Of a stretch of 64,000 bases of DNA, positions 38,247 through 46,410 are shown piece by piece; position 1 is the first letter of the stretch, and the number at the start of each line of letters is the position of its first letter. A program made the translations under genes and the position numbers. This stretch comes from a virus. The stretch spans positions 1-64,000 of the IMG/VR virus record IMGVR_UViG_3300045911_000567; one strand, written 5' to 3'. Below the pieces are notes generated by a model, which saw only the letters and a list, made by a program, of their open reading frames with translations, had not been told where the DNA came from and did not search any database.

Positions 38247-38255
38247 AGCTAACAA

Positions 38256-39014
38256 TTATCTTTCTAGCAAATAATCTTTAAATTTCTTTTTAGGAAGTTT
38301 CTTAACTATCGGTTCTTGCAAACCAGCAACGCCGCCGGCGCCTACTGAATTAGCAGGAATATCTTCTTCAACTTTTTTGAGTCTTGTATAATAATCCGGC
38401 TTTTCTTTCAGGTGTGCCAGCACTATTTTGGCTAAATCTTCTTTTGTATTCGCTACACGAAGTTCTGGATCTGTGCTATGTTCTTGTTCAACCTCCAGCC
38501 CTTGTCTAAATTGATTCAAATCGACTTTGGTCCAATCCACGCCCAATCTATTGCCTATTTCCTGTGCTTCCTGCTTTGAAATTTTTTCTATCTTTTCTTC
38601 AAGTAGTGCTAAATGATTAAGAGCAGAAATATTTTCTTGTAGTAGTTGCAGTTGATTTGTAAAACTGGAATATAATAGATCAATGTCTTCATATTTTTCG
38701 AGATTATTCTCTTCTTTCAGCAAAAATAGTGCGGCGGCGAAATTTGCAAGACGAGTCCTGCCAGCCGGTAGTTTAGATATGATTTTCTTGAGGTTGAGAA
38801 TTATCACATCAAAAATAGTAAATGATAATTTTTCTTCGCTTTTGGTGAGAGTGCTGCGTTTTCTGAGTATATTTCCTTCGGCATCTATAATACCAAATTT
38901 ATATGCCTTCCAATTCGAAAAAGGCGTAGCAAGTCGTTTTATAAACTGATAAATCAAAAAAGAATCGAATACAACCGACTCGTTAATTAATTCCGATTTG
39001 AGTTTATTCCTCAT
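38256..39014 (-). CDS. conserved T4-type protein with DUF5661-like domain and possible capsid-targeting N-terminus
   Basis: 252 aa. N-terminus MRNKLKSELINES could be cut after INE. Residues 15-110 (FDSFLIYQFIKRLATPFSNWKAYKFGIIDAEGNIL, then LPAGRTRLANFAAALFLLKE) are a pattern from marine T4-like phages. Residues about 155-215 (DWTKVDLNQFRQGLEVEQEHS, AKIVLAHLKEKPDYYTRLKKVEE) match DUF5661. Ends in KKFKDYLLER. Function unknown; a virion protein is likely. Confidence 0.65.
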   Translation of the reverse strand: MRNKLKSELINESVVFDSFLIYQFIKRLATPFSNWKAYKFGIIDAEGNILRKRSTLTKSEEKLSFTIFDVIILNLKKIISKLPAGRTRLANFAAALFLLKEENNLEKYEDIDLLYSSFTNQLQLLQENISALNHLALLEEKIEKISKQEAQEIGNRLGVDWTKVDLNQFRQGLEVEQEHSTDPELRVANTKEDLAKIVLAHLKEKPDYYTRLKKVEEDIPANSVGAGGVAGLQEPIVKKLPKKKFKDYLLER

Positions 39015-39427
39015 TAGATTTGCCTCAGTGCAGCAGCAATTTTCATGTCTATGGGTATATCACTACTAATAATTGGTTTATCGTCTATTCCATAAATTAC
39101 CGAAGGCATATAATTTAGAAAAACCAAAAAAGTCTTTAGCTGCACCCAGAACTTTTTGTTCACTTTATAAAACAAAATTTTGGTTGCGGCTTCTGGACCA
39201 AAGACATTATAAAGCACAATGATATGATTTAGAATCAATCTCTCTTTCAGTTCGCCGTCCATAACATAACGATTCAATAGTCGTTTGATGTATTTAATTC
39301 TGGTCAGATCATCATGAAATTCTTTAATATCAAGACAGCCAGGATTATTGTATGCCTTCATCGCATACATCATGAAACTATCTTCTGTTAGACACTCAAA
39401 TCTTGGATCGAATCCCATAGCAAACAT
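39014..39427 (-). CDS. DUF7207-like conserved T4-type protein
   Basis: 137 aa. CLTEDSFMMYAMKAYNNPGC, KYIKRLLNRY, LILNHIIVLYNVFGPEAATKILFYKV and FLVFLNYMPS form a helical pattern conserved in T4-like phages (DUF7207), with no known function. TAATG overlap with the next gene. Its position among late genes suggests a virion or assembly role. Confidence 0.65.
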   Translation of the reverse strand: MFAMGFDPRFECLTEDSFMMYAMKAYNNPGCLDIKEFHDDLTRIKYIKRLLNRYVMDGELKERLILNHIIVLYNVFGPEAATKILFYKVNKKFWVQLKTFLVFLNYMPSVIYGIDDKPIISSDIPIDMKIAAALRQI

Positions 39428-39434
39428 TTATTGC

Positions 39435-40256
39435 TTACGGAACTACTCTGGTTCCAGCTCCTTGTGCCAACGCAGCCGTAATAGTCAATATCGCCGATTG
39501 TGCTGTATTTGCAGTTCTAACAATTGTACCAGAGATTGACTGTGCATCAATTGATAGTTCTGCGCTTTCGGCAGGAACGGTTCCTGCAAAAACAACTTCA
39601 GTTGTGTTCAATTGCTGCGATGCTGTTAGAATTATTGGACCTAGTGTTCCATCTGTAGTGAGTTGCAAAGTTGCTCCTGCCGAAGCATCGACCTCCTCAC
39701 TAAATGTAACTGCTACGCTCACAGGATCGTTTTGTTGCAAGGATGCTTGTACGAATTGAACATCTTCGATAGAAACTTCGACTAACGGTATTATCCTGGT
39801 TCCAGCTGCCGTAATTGCAGATACAGGAACAACCAAGTTAGTAGCAGTATTGTCGGTTGCATCTTGAATTGCTCCTGTTAAGGGAGATGTTACAGCTAAT
39901 GTTACTTCTTCGCTTTCTAGTGGAACTGTTCCACTAAATACTGCCTCGTTCGTATTCAGTTGCTGTAGGGCGGTTAATGTAATTGGACCTAAAGGACCTG
40001 TGTTCGACAATGTTAAAGTTGCTCCAGCAGGAACATTAACCCTTTCATTGAATCTAACGGTTACAGAGATTGGATCTCCTTGTGCATATGATGTTGCATC
40101 GAAAGCTACTGATAATACATCGCCAGGACCAGCTTTTGTTGTGAGCTTTCCTATGGCAACGAAGATTTCTCCGGTGTCAGGATCGACCCACCCCTGATCT
40201 GTTGCTACTGCGTTTGGTGCAAATGCTGGTGGTCCGTTTAAAGTCCATAATGGCAT
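39435..40256 (-). CDS. virion protein with two Ig-like domains, possible head decoration
   Basis: 273 aa. An N-terminal domain (MPLWTLNGPPAFAPNAVATDQGWVDPDTGEI...) of a type found in T4-like structural proteins is followed by two repeats of about 95 aa (VSVTVRFNERVNVPAGATLTL / VSVAVTFSEEVDASAGATLQL) typical of bacterial Ig-like adhesion domains. Almost no Cys or Lys in the repeats. A late-promoter-like GATAAATA lies 39 bp upstream. Probably exposed on the capsid or tail and glycan-binding. Confidence 0.65.
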   Translation of the reverse strand: MPLWTLNGPPAFAPNAVATDQGWVDPDTGEIFVAIGKLTTKAGPGDVLSVAFDATSYAQGDPISVTVRFNERVNVPAGATLTLSNTGPLGPITLTALQQLNTNEAVFSGTVPLESEEVTLAVTSPLTGAIQDATDNTATNLVVPVSAITAAGTRIIPLVEVSIEDVQFVQASLQQNDPVSVAVTFSEEVDASAGATLQLTTDGTLGPIILTASQQLNTTEVVFAGTVPAESAELSIDAQSISGTIVRTANTAQSAILTITAALAQGAGTRVVP

Positions 40257-40272
40257 GGTATGTTACTCCTGA

Positions 40273-40830
40273 TTAAAATCCTAATTTTCTTAACTTATTT
40301 ATCACTTCCGATGCCGATGTCCTTTGTATTGCTAGACCGCCGGCTGTTCTCCATTCATTGCAATTCTTATCGTAATCATCTATCAGTAGGTTTGGTTCGC
40401 CCTTGACATTTTTTGCAAATAACTGTTTTTGTGAGCGAGAAACCAAATGAATATTATCTACATTATTTATTCCAAGATGATCCTTAACCCATTGAAGTTT
40501 GTCGCGTTCGCAAATGTCTCTATTCATTGAAGTTGTTGCACTCAAGATGTTTGGTTTGTATTTTTTGACTGCTTCCCATAATTTTTTGCCGTCTCTTAAC
40601 CATCTCAAAGTCTGCCAAAAGTTTGGTTGTTGATATATGATTGACCAGCGAATATCATTAGCTTCGGTTTCGGAATATTCCTTAAGCCAAAATGAATGAT
40701 GAAATTTCGGATAACCAAATTTTTCTAAAATTTGATCTGCGCCTCTAGTAAAATCAACCAAGGTTTCGTCTAAATCCAGATATATTGTGGGCAAAGATTT
40801 GTCAATAATATAAGATTTCAAACTTTTCAT
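40273..40830 (-). CDS. HAD-superfamily phosphatase, 5'(3')-nucleotidase-like
   Basis: 185 aa. Motif I YLDLDETLVDF (residues about 17-27, nucleophile and acid Asp), motif II SATTS, and motif IV LLIDDYDKN give a complete HAD active site. The cap is small and helical as in deoxyribonucleotidases. The N-terminus MKSLKSYIIDKS resembles the targeting peptide of neighbouring genes but has Asp where a prohead-protease Glu is expected. Confidence 0.7.
   Translation of the reverse strand: MKSLKSYIIDKSLPTIYLDLDETLVDFTRGADQILEKFGYPKFHHSFWLKEYSETEANDIRWSIIYQQPNFWQTLRWLRDGKKLWEAVKKYKPNILSATTSMNRDICERDKLQWVKDHLGINNVDNIHLVSRSQKQLFAKNVKGEPNLLIDDYDKNCNEWRTAGGLAIQRTSASEVINKLRKLGF
40296..40303 (-). promoter_or_regulatory. 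candidate late promoter GATAAATA
   Basis: Minus-strand octamer 39 bp upstream of the Ig-like gene; an AGGAG ribosome site follows. Confidence 0.5.
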
Positions 40831-40844
40831 TATCTTAAATCAAA

Positions 40845-41444
40845 CTAATCTCTGTCATTTCCTTTGAATTGAGGCTGCTCATGCGGAAGATCGCCCATAG
40901 CATCAATTAATAAAGGAAGTAGAACAGATTCATAATTTTCATACACACTTAATATATCATATAGATCCTCTTTTCTCTTTGCTCCCGGAAGGTGAGGCGC
41001 AGGAATTATTTCAGGCATTCCTGTAGCATATGTCACTAGTGCTCTATAGGCTGTTCTTTCTGAATCGGGTCTAATATCGTCCGCTGCTCGTTGTGTCAAA
41101 TCTATATCGGAAATAATGTCGATGTGTTTCGGTAGATTCCTATCTCTCATTGTCACAGCAGATGCCGGTTCTTTGGAAGCGACCTGACACGATTCATTTA
41201 CTGATGCTAGTTCGGATTCTTTTTCCTGTTCTGACTCAAGCTGCTCGTTTTCTTCTGCCTCATCTTTTGCTTCGGTTTCTCCTAGTGTAGGTAAGCCAGA
41301 ATGGGCTGCGGTTTTTTTTGCTTTGCTAGTGCAGTCACACCCTTGTTCGTGCACAGTGCACGTTTGTTCGGATAAACTTTTGTTCAATATACTGGAAACC
41401 GCATCAATTAATGATTGTGATATACCTAAATCTTTGAATGACAT
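40845..41444 (-). CDS. late acidic protein, unknown
   Basis: 199 aa. MSFKDLGISQSLIDAVSSIL start, a Cys/acidic middle (CDCTSK, EAEENEQLESEQEKESELA), and a C-terminal part (DLYDILSVYENYESVLLPLLIDAM). The short N-terminal helix followed by an acidic linker is seen in several marine T4-like phage proteins of unknown role. AGGAG ribosome site and ACTAAATA 24 bp upstream of ATG. Possibly a scaffold or core protein. Confidence 0.55.
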   Translation of the reverse strand: MSFKDLGISQSLIDAVSSILNKSLSEQTCTVHEQGCDCTSKAKKTAAHSGLPTLGETEAKDEAEENEQLESEQEKESELASVNESCQVASKEPASAVTMRDRNLPKHIDIISDIDLTQRAADDIRPDSERTAYRALVTYATGMPEIIPAPHLPGAKRKEDLYDILSVYENYESVLLPLLIDAMGDLPHEQPQFKGNDRD

Positions 41445-41468
41445 ATTTCTCTCCTTGCAGTAGTATAT

Positions 41469-41476
41469 TATTTAGT
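41469..41476 (-). promoter_or_regulatory. candidate late promoter ACTAAATA
   Basis: Minus-strand octamer 24 bp upstream of ATG 41444. Confidence 0.55.
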
Positions 41477-41480
41477 TATT

Positions 41481-41681
41481 TTAATCATCTGGCGATTTTT
41501 TCTTAGATTTATAATCGGTTTGATAAAATCCCGATCCCTTGAAAATTGGGGCAGATACGACTGAAAGAACTTTAGCTATCTCAGATTGACAATACGGACA
41601 ATTTTTGATCGCGGCGTCTGAGATTTTTTGCTGTATCTCAAGAATTCCACAGGACTTACATTCGTATTCATATAACGGCAT
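41481..41681 (-). CDS. FmdB-type zinc-ribbon protein
   Basis: 66 aa from ATG 41681 (MPLYEYECKSCG); a GTG four codons upstream is less typical for the family. CKSC and CPYC pairs form the zinc ribbon, followed by APIFKGSGFYQTDYK, a standard FmdB ending. A second FmdB-type gene is at 22195. Role in phage unknown. Confidence 0.75.
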   Translation of the reverse strand: MPLYEYECKSCGILEIQQKISDAAIKNCPYCQSEIAKVLSVVSAPIFKGSGFYQTDYKSKKKSPDD

Positions 41682-41689
41682 ATTGTCAC

Positions 41690-42115
41690 TCACATCACTT
41701 TTTTGACGGATCCGTTCGGTAGATAATGATATACTGCAACTTTTTGATTGAATCTTAATGCTTTCCTAATATTATTAGCTTTCATCACCGCACCAAGTTT
41801 CGTTTTTTCTTTTTCTGAAAAGAGTTGCTTTCCTCCTGCATCGTATACCACAACCACGAACAGATCGGATTGTTCTTGTACTACACTACCTAATTGTTCT
41901 GGATCGGCTTGCTCATTTGCTCTCTTCTCTGCATCTTTTCGTGCTTGATCCTGCTTGCGCTGTGCTTCTTTGGCGGCGAAATCTGCTCGTCGAGCTTGTT
42001 CTATCTCTCGGGTGTGTTTTTTTTGTAGTTGTTCTTTCTCTCGTTTCTGACGTTCCCGTACTTTTTGAGCTTGGGACTCAAACTCTTCTTGTAAGTATTT
42101 TCTAAATCGTTTCAT
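41690..42115 (-). CDS. coiled-coil protein with capsid-targeting-like N-terminus
   Basis: 141 aa. MKRFRKYLQEE fits the targeting-peptide pattern with a possible cut after LQE. Residues 12-75 are a very charged Ala/Lys/Glu/Arg helix (KKHTREIEQARRADFAAKEAQRK), then a small beta domain (LFVVVVYDAGGKQLF, KVAVYHYLPNGSVKKVM). A late-promoter-like TCTAAATA lies 57 bp upstream within the preceding gene. Candidate internal head protein. Confidence 0.6.
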   Translation of the reverse strand: MKRFRKYLQEEFESQAQKVRERQKREKEQLQKKHTREIEQARRADFAAKEAQRKQDQARKDAEKRANEQADPEQLGSVVQEQSDLFVVVVYDAGGKQLFSEKEKTKLGAVMKANNIRKALRFNQKVAVYHYLPNGSVKKVM

Positions 42116-43112
42116 AAATTTTTTTTCTAGTGCTATAACGAGATTTCTTTGCTAGATTCAATAATTCTCTTATATTTAGAGAAACGACATGAGCTATAAC
42201 TTTTTGTTTTTCATCTATATTTCTGAGTGCAAATAGTTGATGATGACCATCCAGAATATAATCATCTGACGAAACTACAAACGGCTTTTTAGCATCTGGA
42301 TGTTTTTTGAAATGCTCATATTTCTGTTTAACTTTTTGTAGATTTATTTCTGATTGAGTTGGCTTCAATTTGTCCAGTCGAATGTATTTTTTCGAGACTA
42401 AAATGCCCTGTTCTTTCAGTTCATCCAAAAAAGAGGATATGTCCCTCTCCGCAATCTGTGGCATCTCATTTCTGGTAAAACCTAATCCTTTTATTTTATG
42501 AATAATAGACTCGGCGATTTTCATACTCTTTTTCAATTCGTCGAACATTTCTCTGGCAAATCTTTCTGATAGACCAGATAGAGTCATCGAATAAAATGAT
42601 GCAAAATCATTTCGTTTGACTGCATCTCGCACTCTGGAAGCCGAAAACCCTTCCACTCCTTCGGCATCGGGATCTCTCAAACCAGCCGAGATAACCGCAA
42701 AATTTTTAATCGGCAGTCTTTTACTCTTATCTGGATGGTTTATGTATTTCTTTATCAAAGTATCGAATTCGGATACTCTATCGGCTCCAACTACCATCAC
42801 CAAATTTGCGTAGCCAATTGAATGTAGATATTGTATCACATCGAAGATTGTTTTGATTTGACTATTTGCTACGATATATTTCTTATGATTCGAAATTCCC
42901 ATAGCCAGATATTTTATTTTCTGTTGATATGATAGGGGATTCTTTCTAATATCTTGAGTCTGACTTAAAAAAATAAATGGTGTGGCATTTTCTTTTCTGG
43001 AAACCAACAGCATATTTTCAATAACTTTCTCATGTCCTCTATGAGGAGGATTCATTCTACCGAAGGTAAATACTGCTTTTTTACCCGATAAAATTTCACT
43101 TAAAAATTTCAT
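42102..43112 (-). CDS. NMNAT/cytidylyltransferase-like protein fused to ParB/sulfiredoxin-like domain
   Basis: 336 aa. Residues 12-165 are a nucleotidylyl transferase: FTFGRMNPPHRGH has the HxGH-type site (24-27), and GFSASRVRDA matches the ISxTxVR motif. Residues about 225-320 look like a ParB/Srx domain: IRLDKLKPTQSE, then VSSDDYILDGHHQLFALR with the DGxHR-type core (288-292). The first domain would transfer a nucleotide to NMN or a similar phosphate; the second binds or cuts nucleotides in relatives. N-terminus MKFLSE may be a weak targeting peptide. Confidence 0.7.
   Translation of the reverse strand: MKFLSEILSGKKAVFTFGRMNPPHRGHEKVIENMLLVSRKENATPFIFLSQTQDIRKNPLSYQQKIKYLAMGISNHKKYIVANSQIKTIFDVIQYLHSIGYANLVMVVGADRVSEFDTLIKKYINHPDKSKRLPIKNFAVISAGLRDPDAEGVEGFSASRVRDAVKRNDFASFYSMTLSGLSERFAREMFDELKKSMKIAESIIHKIKGLGFTRNEMPQIAERDISSFLDELKEQGILVSKKYIRLDKLKPTQSEINLQKVKQKYEHFKKHPDAKKPFVVSSDDYILDGHHQLFALRNIDEKQKVIAHVVSLNIRELLNLAKKSRYSTRKKIYETI
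42173..42180 (-). promoter_or_regulatory. candidate late promoter TCTAAATA
   Basis: Minus-strand octamer 57 bp upstream of ATG 42115, inside the end of the NMNAT-like gene. Confidence 0.4.
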
Positions 43113-43114
43113 TA

Positions 43115-43657
43115 TTAATCTTTTACTATCGCGTCGTAATAGTTATGTCTTAGTTCGTGTTTTAGTAGATCGCTGTCTCTGATAATATCTCGTAAAACTA
43201 ATTCAGCATCGCCGTTCTGGAGAGAAAATAGTAAAATTTTATTCGAATCTTTAGTTTGTTTAAGCATCTTGTTTATTGTTGAAAGGTCGAATCCATATTC
43301 TCTCAACTTATCTTTCTTGATTGCAGGAAGATTGGGATAAATTTTTACAGATTCTTTGAGTGAAACATCATTGGACTCGGAGAAACTCGCCGATGCTAAA
43401 TCTGATACATTATATAATATATGAGATGGTTCAACGCCGTGCGATTTTACTATATGTTCTACTGCGGCTCTCAACGAAGAAAATCTTTCATTCTTATTGG
43501 TTACATAACGTCCCGATGGTCTGTGGTATGCTACTGCACCAACACGGGCTTTATTAACGTAAACTGCTGCAAATGCAACAGAACGATTTGATGCCAGCCT
43601 TTCTAGTTTGACCACTGCACCTGACGACTCTTTAAGGTATGTGTTAAATTTTTTCAT
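43115..43657 (-). CDS. putative internal head protein, unknown
   Basis: 180 aa. MKKFNTYLKES gives a targeting-peptide match with a possible cut after LKE. The first half is beta-rich (VAFAAVYVNKARVGAVAYHRPSGRYV), the second helical. No known family. ACTAAATA ends 6 bp before the ATG, and its TAA is the stop of the upstream SprT-like gene. Confidence 0.55.
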   Translation of the reverse strand: MKKFNTYLKESSGAVVKLERLASNRSVAFAAVYVNKARVGAVAYHRPSGRYVTNKNERFSSLRAAVEHIVKSHGVEPSHILYNVSDLASASFSESNDVSLKESVKIYPNLPAIKKDKLREYGFDLSTINKMLKQTKDSNKILLFSLQNGDAELVLRDIIRDSDLLKHELRHNYYDAIVKD

Positions 43658-43663
43658 ATACTA

Positions 43664-43671
43664 TATTTAGT
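43664..43671 (-). promoter_or_regulatory. candidate late promoter ACTAAATA
   Basis: Minus-strand octamer 6 bp before ATG 43657; contains the stop codon of the SprT-like gene. Confidence 0.5.
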
Positions 43672-44398
43672 TTGCTTGTTGCTTATATAAAACTTTGCTT
43701 ATTTTACCTAAATCTTCAATATTCGACGTTTTTGTGTCGTAGTTTGCCACAGTTTTATATGACCACTTCATATTAACTTTAAATCTATGGTGTAACTTAG
43801 TATCAATAACAACAATCATGCCTTCTTTTAGTTTAGGAATAACCTTGCCAGATGTAAATAAATTTATGTGCTCAGAAGCGGGCTGCATGATTTCATTTTG
43901 TTTAGATAAAGGAAATAATGCTATAAAGTAATTGTCTATGTTCTCTTTTCTATAAATGAAGGCAATCATTGTTTTACTTGGAAGATGGTCATATTCATCG
44001 GGGTGGCCTGTATGATCTATTGGAATATCCATCCCTAGTTTTTGACTAAACTCTTTTCTATATTTCTGAAATACAGGACCATGCATACCATAATCACTAA
44101 TGCTATTTTTAGCGATAAAGGCATGTATCATTTCATGAGCCACAATCTTAGTCAAAGTTTCTTCTGTAAAATTCAGGGGAGCGATCACGATTTCGATTGT
44201 TTCAGGCAAAACAACTCTGCTCTGTTTGTATATTTTATATGTAGTCAATCCCATTTGTTGTTTAGGAAGTTTACCGAATTTGATAGGGATTTCTTTGAGG
44301 GCACCATTAAAAAGTTTAGCATCAAGCTCTCGGTAAATCTTCTGAAGAGTAGCATTATCTTGGACTTTTTCTGTTATGAATTGCTTGAATTTTTTCAT
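43667..44398 (-). CDS. SprT-like zinc metalloprotease with capsid-targeting-like N-terminus
   Basis: 243 aa. MKKFKQFITEK matches the targeting peptide, possible cut after ITE. LFNGALKEIPIKFGKL and IVAHEMIHAFIAKN (H88, E89, H92), then GMHGPVF (H106 as third zinc ligand) give the SprT/SPRTN protease site. A C-terminal small beta domain follows. If packaged, it would enter the host with the DNA and could cleave DNA-bound or chromatin-like host proteins. ACTAAATA lies 7 bp before the ATG, which also overlaps the upstream stop (ATGA). Confidence 0.75.
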   Translation of the reverse strand: MKKFKQFITEKVQDNATLQKIYRELDAKLFNGALKEIPIKFGKLPKQQMGLTTYKIYKQSRVVLPETIEIVIAPLNFTEETLTKIVAHEMIHAFIAKNSISDYGMHGPVFQKYRKEFSQKLGMDIPIDHTGHPDEYDHLPSKTMIAFIYRKENIDNYFIALFPLSKQNEIMQPASEHINLFTSGKVIPKLKEGMIVVIDTKLHHRFKVNMKWSYKTVANYDTKTSNIEDLGKISKVLYKQQAN

Positions 44399-46401
44399 AA
44401 TAGTCTATTTAGTACCTCTGGTACTGCCAAACCTTCGTTTCTTAGTGCTTCATCTGTTCCTTTTAGGATAGATTTAACCGCCTCTGGATAGATAAAATCT
44501 GGAGACAACACCGCCGAGAGAACTTTTTCGAATACCAGTAAATCTGAAGGAGAAAATTTAGGACCAAATAATAATTCTGTTATGATTTTTGGTGTAGTAG
44601 ATATGAAAGCCGACGATTTTGTCTGAAAATTTTTTGTTATGCCTCTTTTACCTTCTCTGGACTGGGTGGAAAAGAATAATCCCTTAGAATAATCTAATAG
44701 TAAGCGCTGTTGCTCAATTGGCTGTCCAGAATTTGATTTTGTTATTCTGAGTGCCACAAACTTTGCTATTTGATTCAATAATATATTTCTATAAATTCCT
44801 TTAAATTCACTTTCTGATGTTGCCGGACCATAATAAATCCATTCGCTATAATCCAAATTATTAACTAACATCAAATCAACCTGTACCGATTTATTGTGTT
44901 GTTTTTTATTTATGTTTACAATCGGAAATGCGAAAGACACGATTCCAAGACCTCTACTATCTTTAACAGAAGCAGAAATTCGTTTAATCTTAGAAACAAC
45001 AAAATCAAACAACTCTTCTCTATTAAAGGATTTTGTACTCAAAATAGATTTAGCTGATATTGCTATGTCGATGTCACCAGAAGATTCTCCTGGCAATTTT
45101 TTTCCCGCCGAACCCAGTACCCTGAGATCGCTTTTTTCTATATTTAAAACAGAAGAAACGGCGGATATGGCTGCTTTTATCGTCTCGGCTGCATTCTCTT
45201 GATCTAATCGCGAGACTCCTATTATTGCGTTTCCTCCTTCATTGAGTGAGGCATGGAAAGAAAAATTCAGTCGAGAGAATTCAAGTCTATCCACCAATTT
45301 TATCACACGACCAGATCTGCTATTAAGAGCAACAAAACCTTCCTGTCCCGTAACTCTGAAACCATCGCCGGTTTGAATGAAGGTGCTCATAGAAGATATT
45401 TGATTTAATTTTTTAAGAATGATCGATTTTAGTTCTACTATGTAAAGTTGATATTTTAACAACTCTACCAAACTTGATTGATTATCAACGAGAAATTTTA
45501 TATGTCTTTCTTTTCCGTATGCAGACCTATACTTTGATGAAACATACTCAATCAGGCCAGGAATATCGGAAACTGTCATTTGCTTGCCCGTTCTCACTAA
45601 TATATTGCTATACGCCTTGACGTGGGTAGATATAGGAGAGTTAGATAATTCATCTGCGAATGACCGGATACTTTTTAGTGATTGTTTTGCCTTTTCTATT
45701 AATGAATTTAAATACGAAATTTCGGTTTTATTAAATTGAACGCCGGAACTTACATTTTTTAATGTTGCATCGTCAAACCAAACATCTTTTATTTTTTTCA
45801 GTTTGGTTATATCAGGGCTGAAGCTGGCTTTCATTTTGCTCATCTCGGAACCCTTATATTCGGTGTGCCATACTATTCCCAACTGGGCAGAGAGTATGTC
45901 TTTTGCTAAGGGACTGTTGAGTGGAACGCCATACGTTAGGGTATTTGGTTTAAATAGCACCATTTCTTGACCATCTATTGAGTCCAGAAAAAGACTACTT
46001 TTAGTGAAGATTACATCACCCTGTAGGACCCCTTTTATTCCCAGAGCCGGAAGAGTTGCCAGAGCAATTTTTAATATCTCTTGTACCCTGTCACTATTAG
46101 CATGATTTAACTCTATATCTTTTGGCGTAAAATTCAATTTTGGATTATTAGATAAAACAGCTTTTGTTCCAACAAAAAATTTCTTTGTTTTGGGATCAAT
46201 TCCGGCAAAGATAGCAAGGGAGCCATCCCATTTAGTTGTAATCTTCGAATCAGAAACAGATCCCTCTAAATTTTTAATGATATCTGATAGAACATCGAGA
46301 GCATATTTTCCTCCTCGGGCACCATCATTAATGATGTAGTCCTCTACATGCTCAATGTGGGTATTTTTTGCTTCCGAGATGTATTGAAAAAACTTTTTCA
46401 T
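44395..46401 (-). CDS. DUF6267-like protein: RNA-ligase-like domain fused to pol-beta-type nucleotidyltransferase
   Basis: 668 aa. MKKFFQYISEA is the best targeting-peptide match, cut expected after ISE. KNTHIEHVEDYIINDG, TTKWDGSLAIFAG (KxDGS, K57), GVLQGDVIF and VLFKPNTLTYGVP resemble DUF6267 proteins of marine T4-like phages and the ligase/capping nucleotidyltransferase core. From 428, VLGSAGKKLPGESSGDIDIAI (G430-S431, D443, D445) and VQVDLMLV (D509) form a pol-beta nucleotidyltransferase site. Predicted to modify RNA or nucleotides, perhaps after injection. Confidence 0.7.
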   Translation of the reverse strand: MKKFFQYISEAKNTHIEHVEDYIINDGARGGKYALDVLSDIIKNLEGSVSDSKITTKWDGSLAIFAGIDPKTKKFFVGTKAVLSNNPKLNFTPKDIELNHANSDRVQEILKIALATLPALGIKGVLQGDVIFTKSSLFLDSIDGQEMVLFKPNTLTYGVPLNSPLAKDILSAQLGIVWHTEYKGSEMSKMKASFSPDITKLKKIKDVWFDDATLKNVSSGVQFNKTEISYLNSLIEKAKQSLKSIRSFADELSNSPISTHVKAYSNILVRTGKQMTVSDIPGLIEYVSSKYRSAYGKERHIKFLVDNQSSLVELLKYQLYIVELKSIILKKLNQISSMSTFIQTGDGFRVTGQEGFVALNSRSGRVIKLVDRLEFSRLNFSFHASLNEGGNAIIGVSRLDQENAAETIKAAISAVSSVLNIEKSDLRVLGSAGKKLPGESSGDIDIAISAKSILSTKSFNREELFDFVVSKIKRISASVKDSRGLGIVSFAFPIVNINKKQHNKSVQVDLMLVNNLDYSEWIYYGPATSESEFKGIYRNILLNQIAKFVALRITKSNSGQPIEQQRLLLDYSKGLFFSTQSREGKRGITKNFQTKSSAFISTTPKIITELLFGPKFSPSDLLVFEKVLSAVLSPDFIYPEAVKSILKGTDEALRNEGLAVPEVLNRLL
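44406..44413 (-). promoter_or_regulatory. candidate late promoter ACTAAATA
   Basis: Minus-strand octamer 7 bp before ATG 44398, inside the last codons of the upstream gene. Confidence 0.5.
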
Positions 46402-46410
46402 ATAACATAT

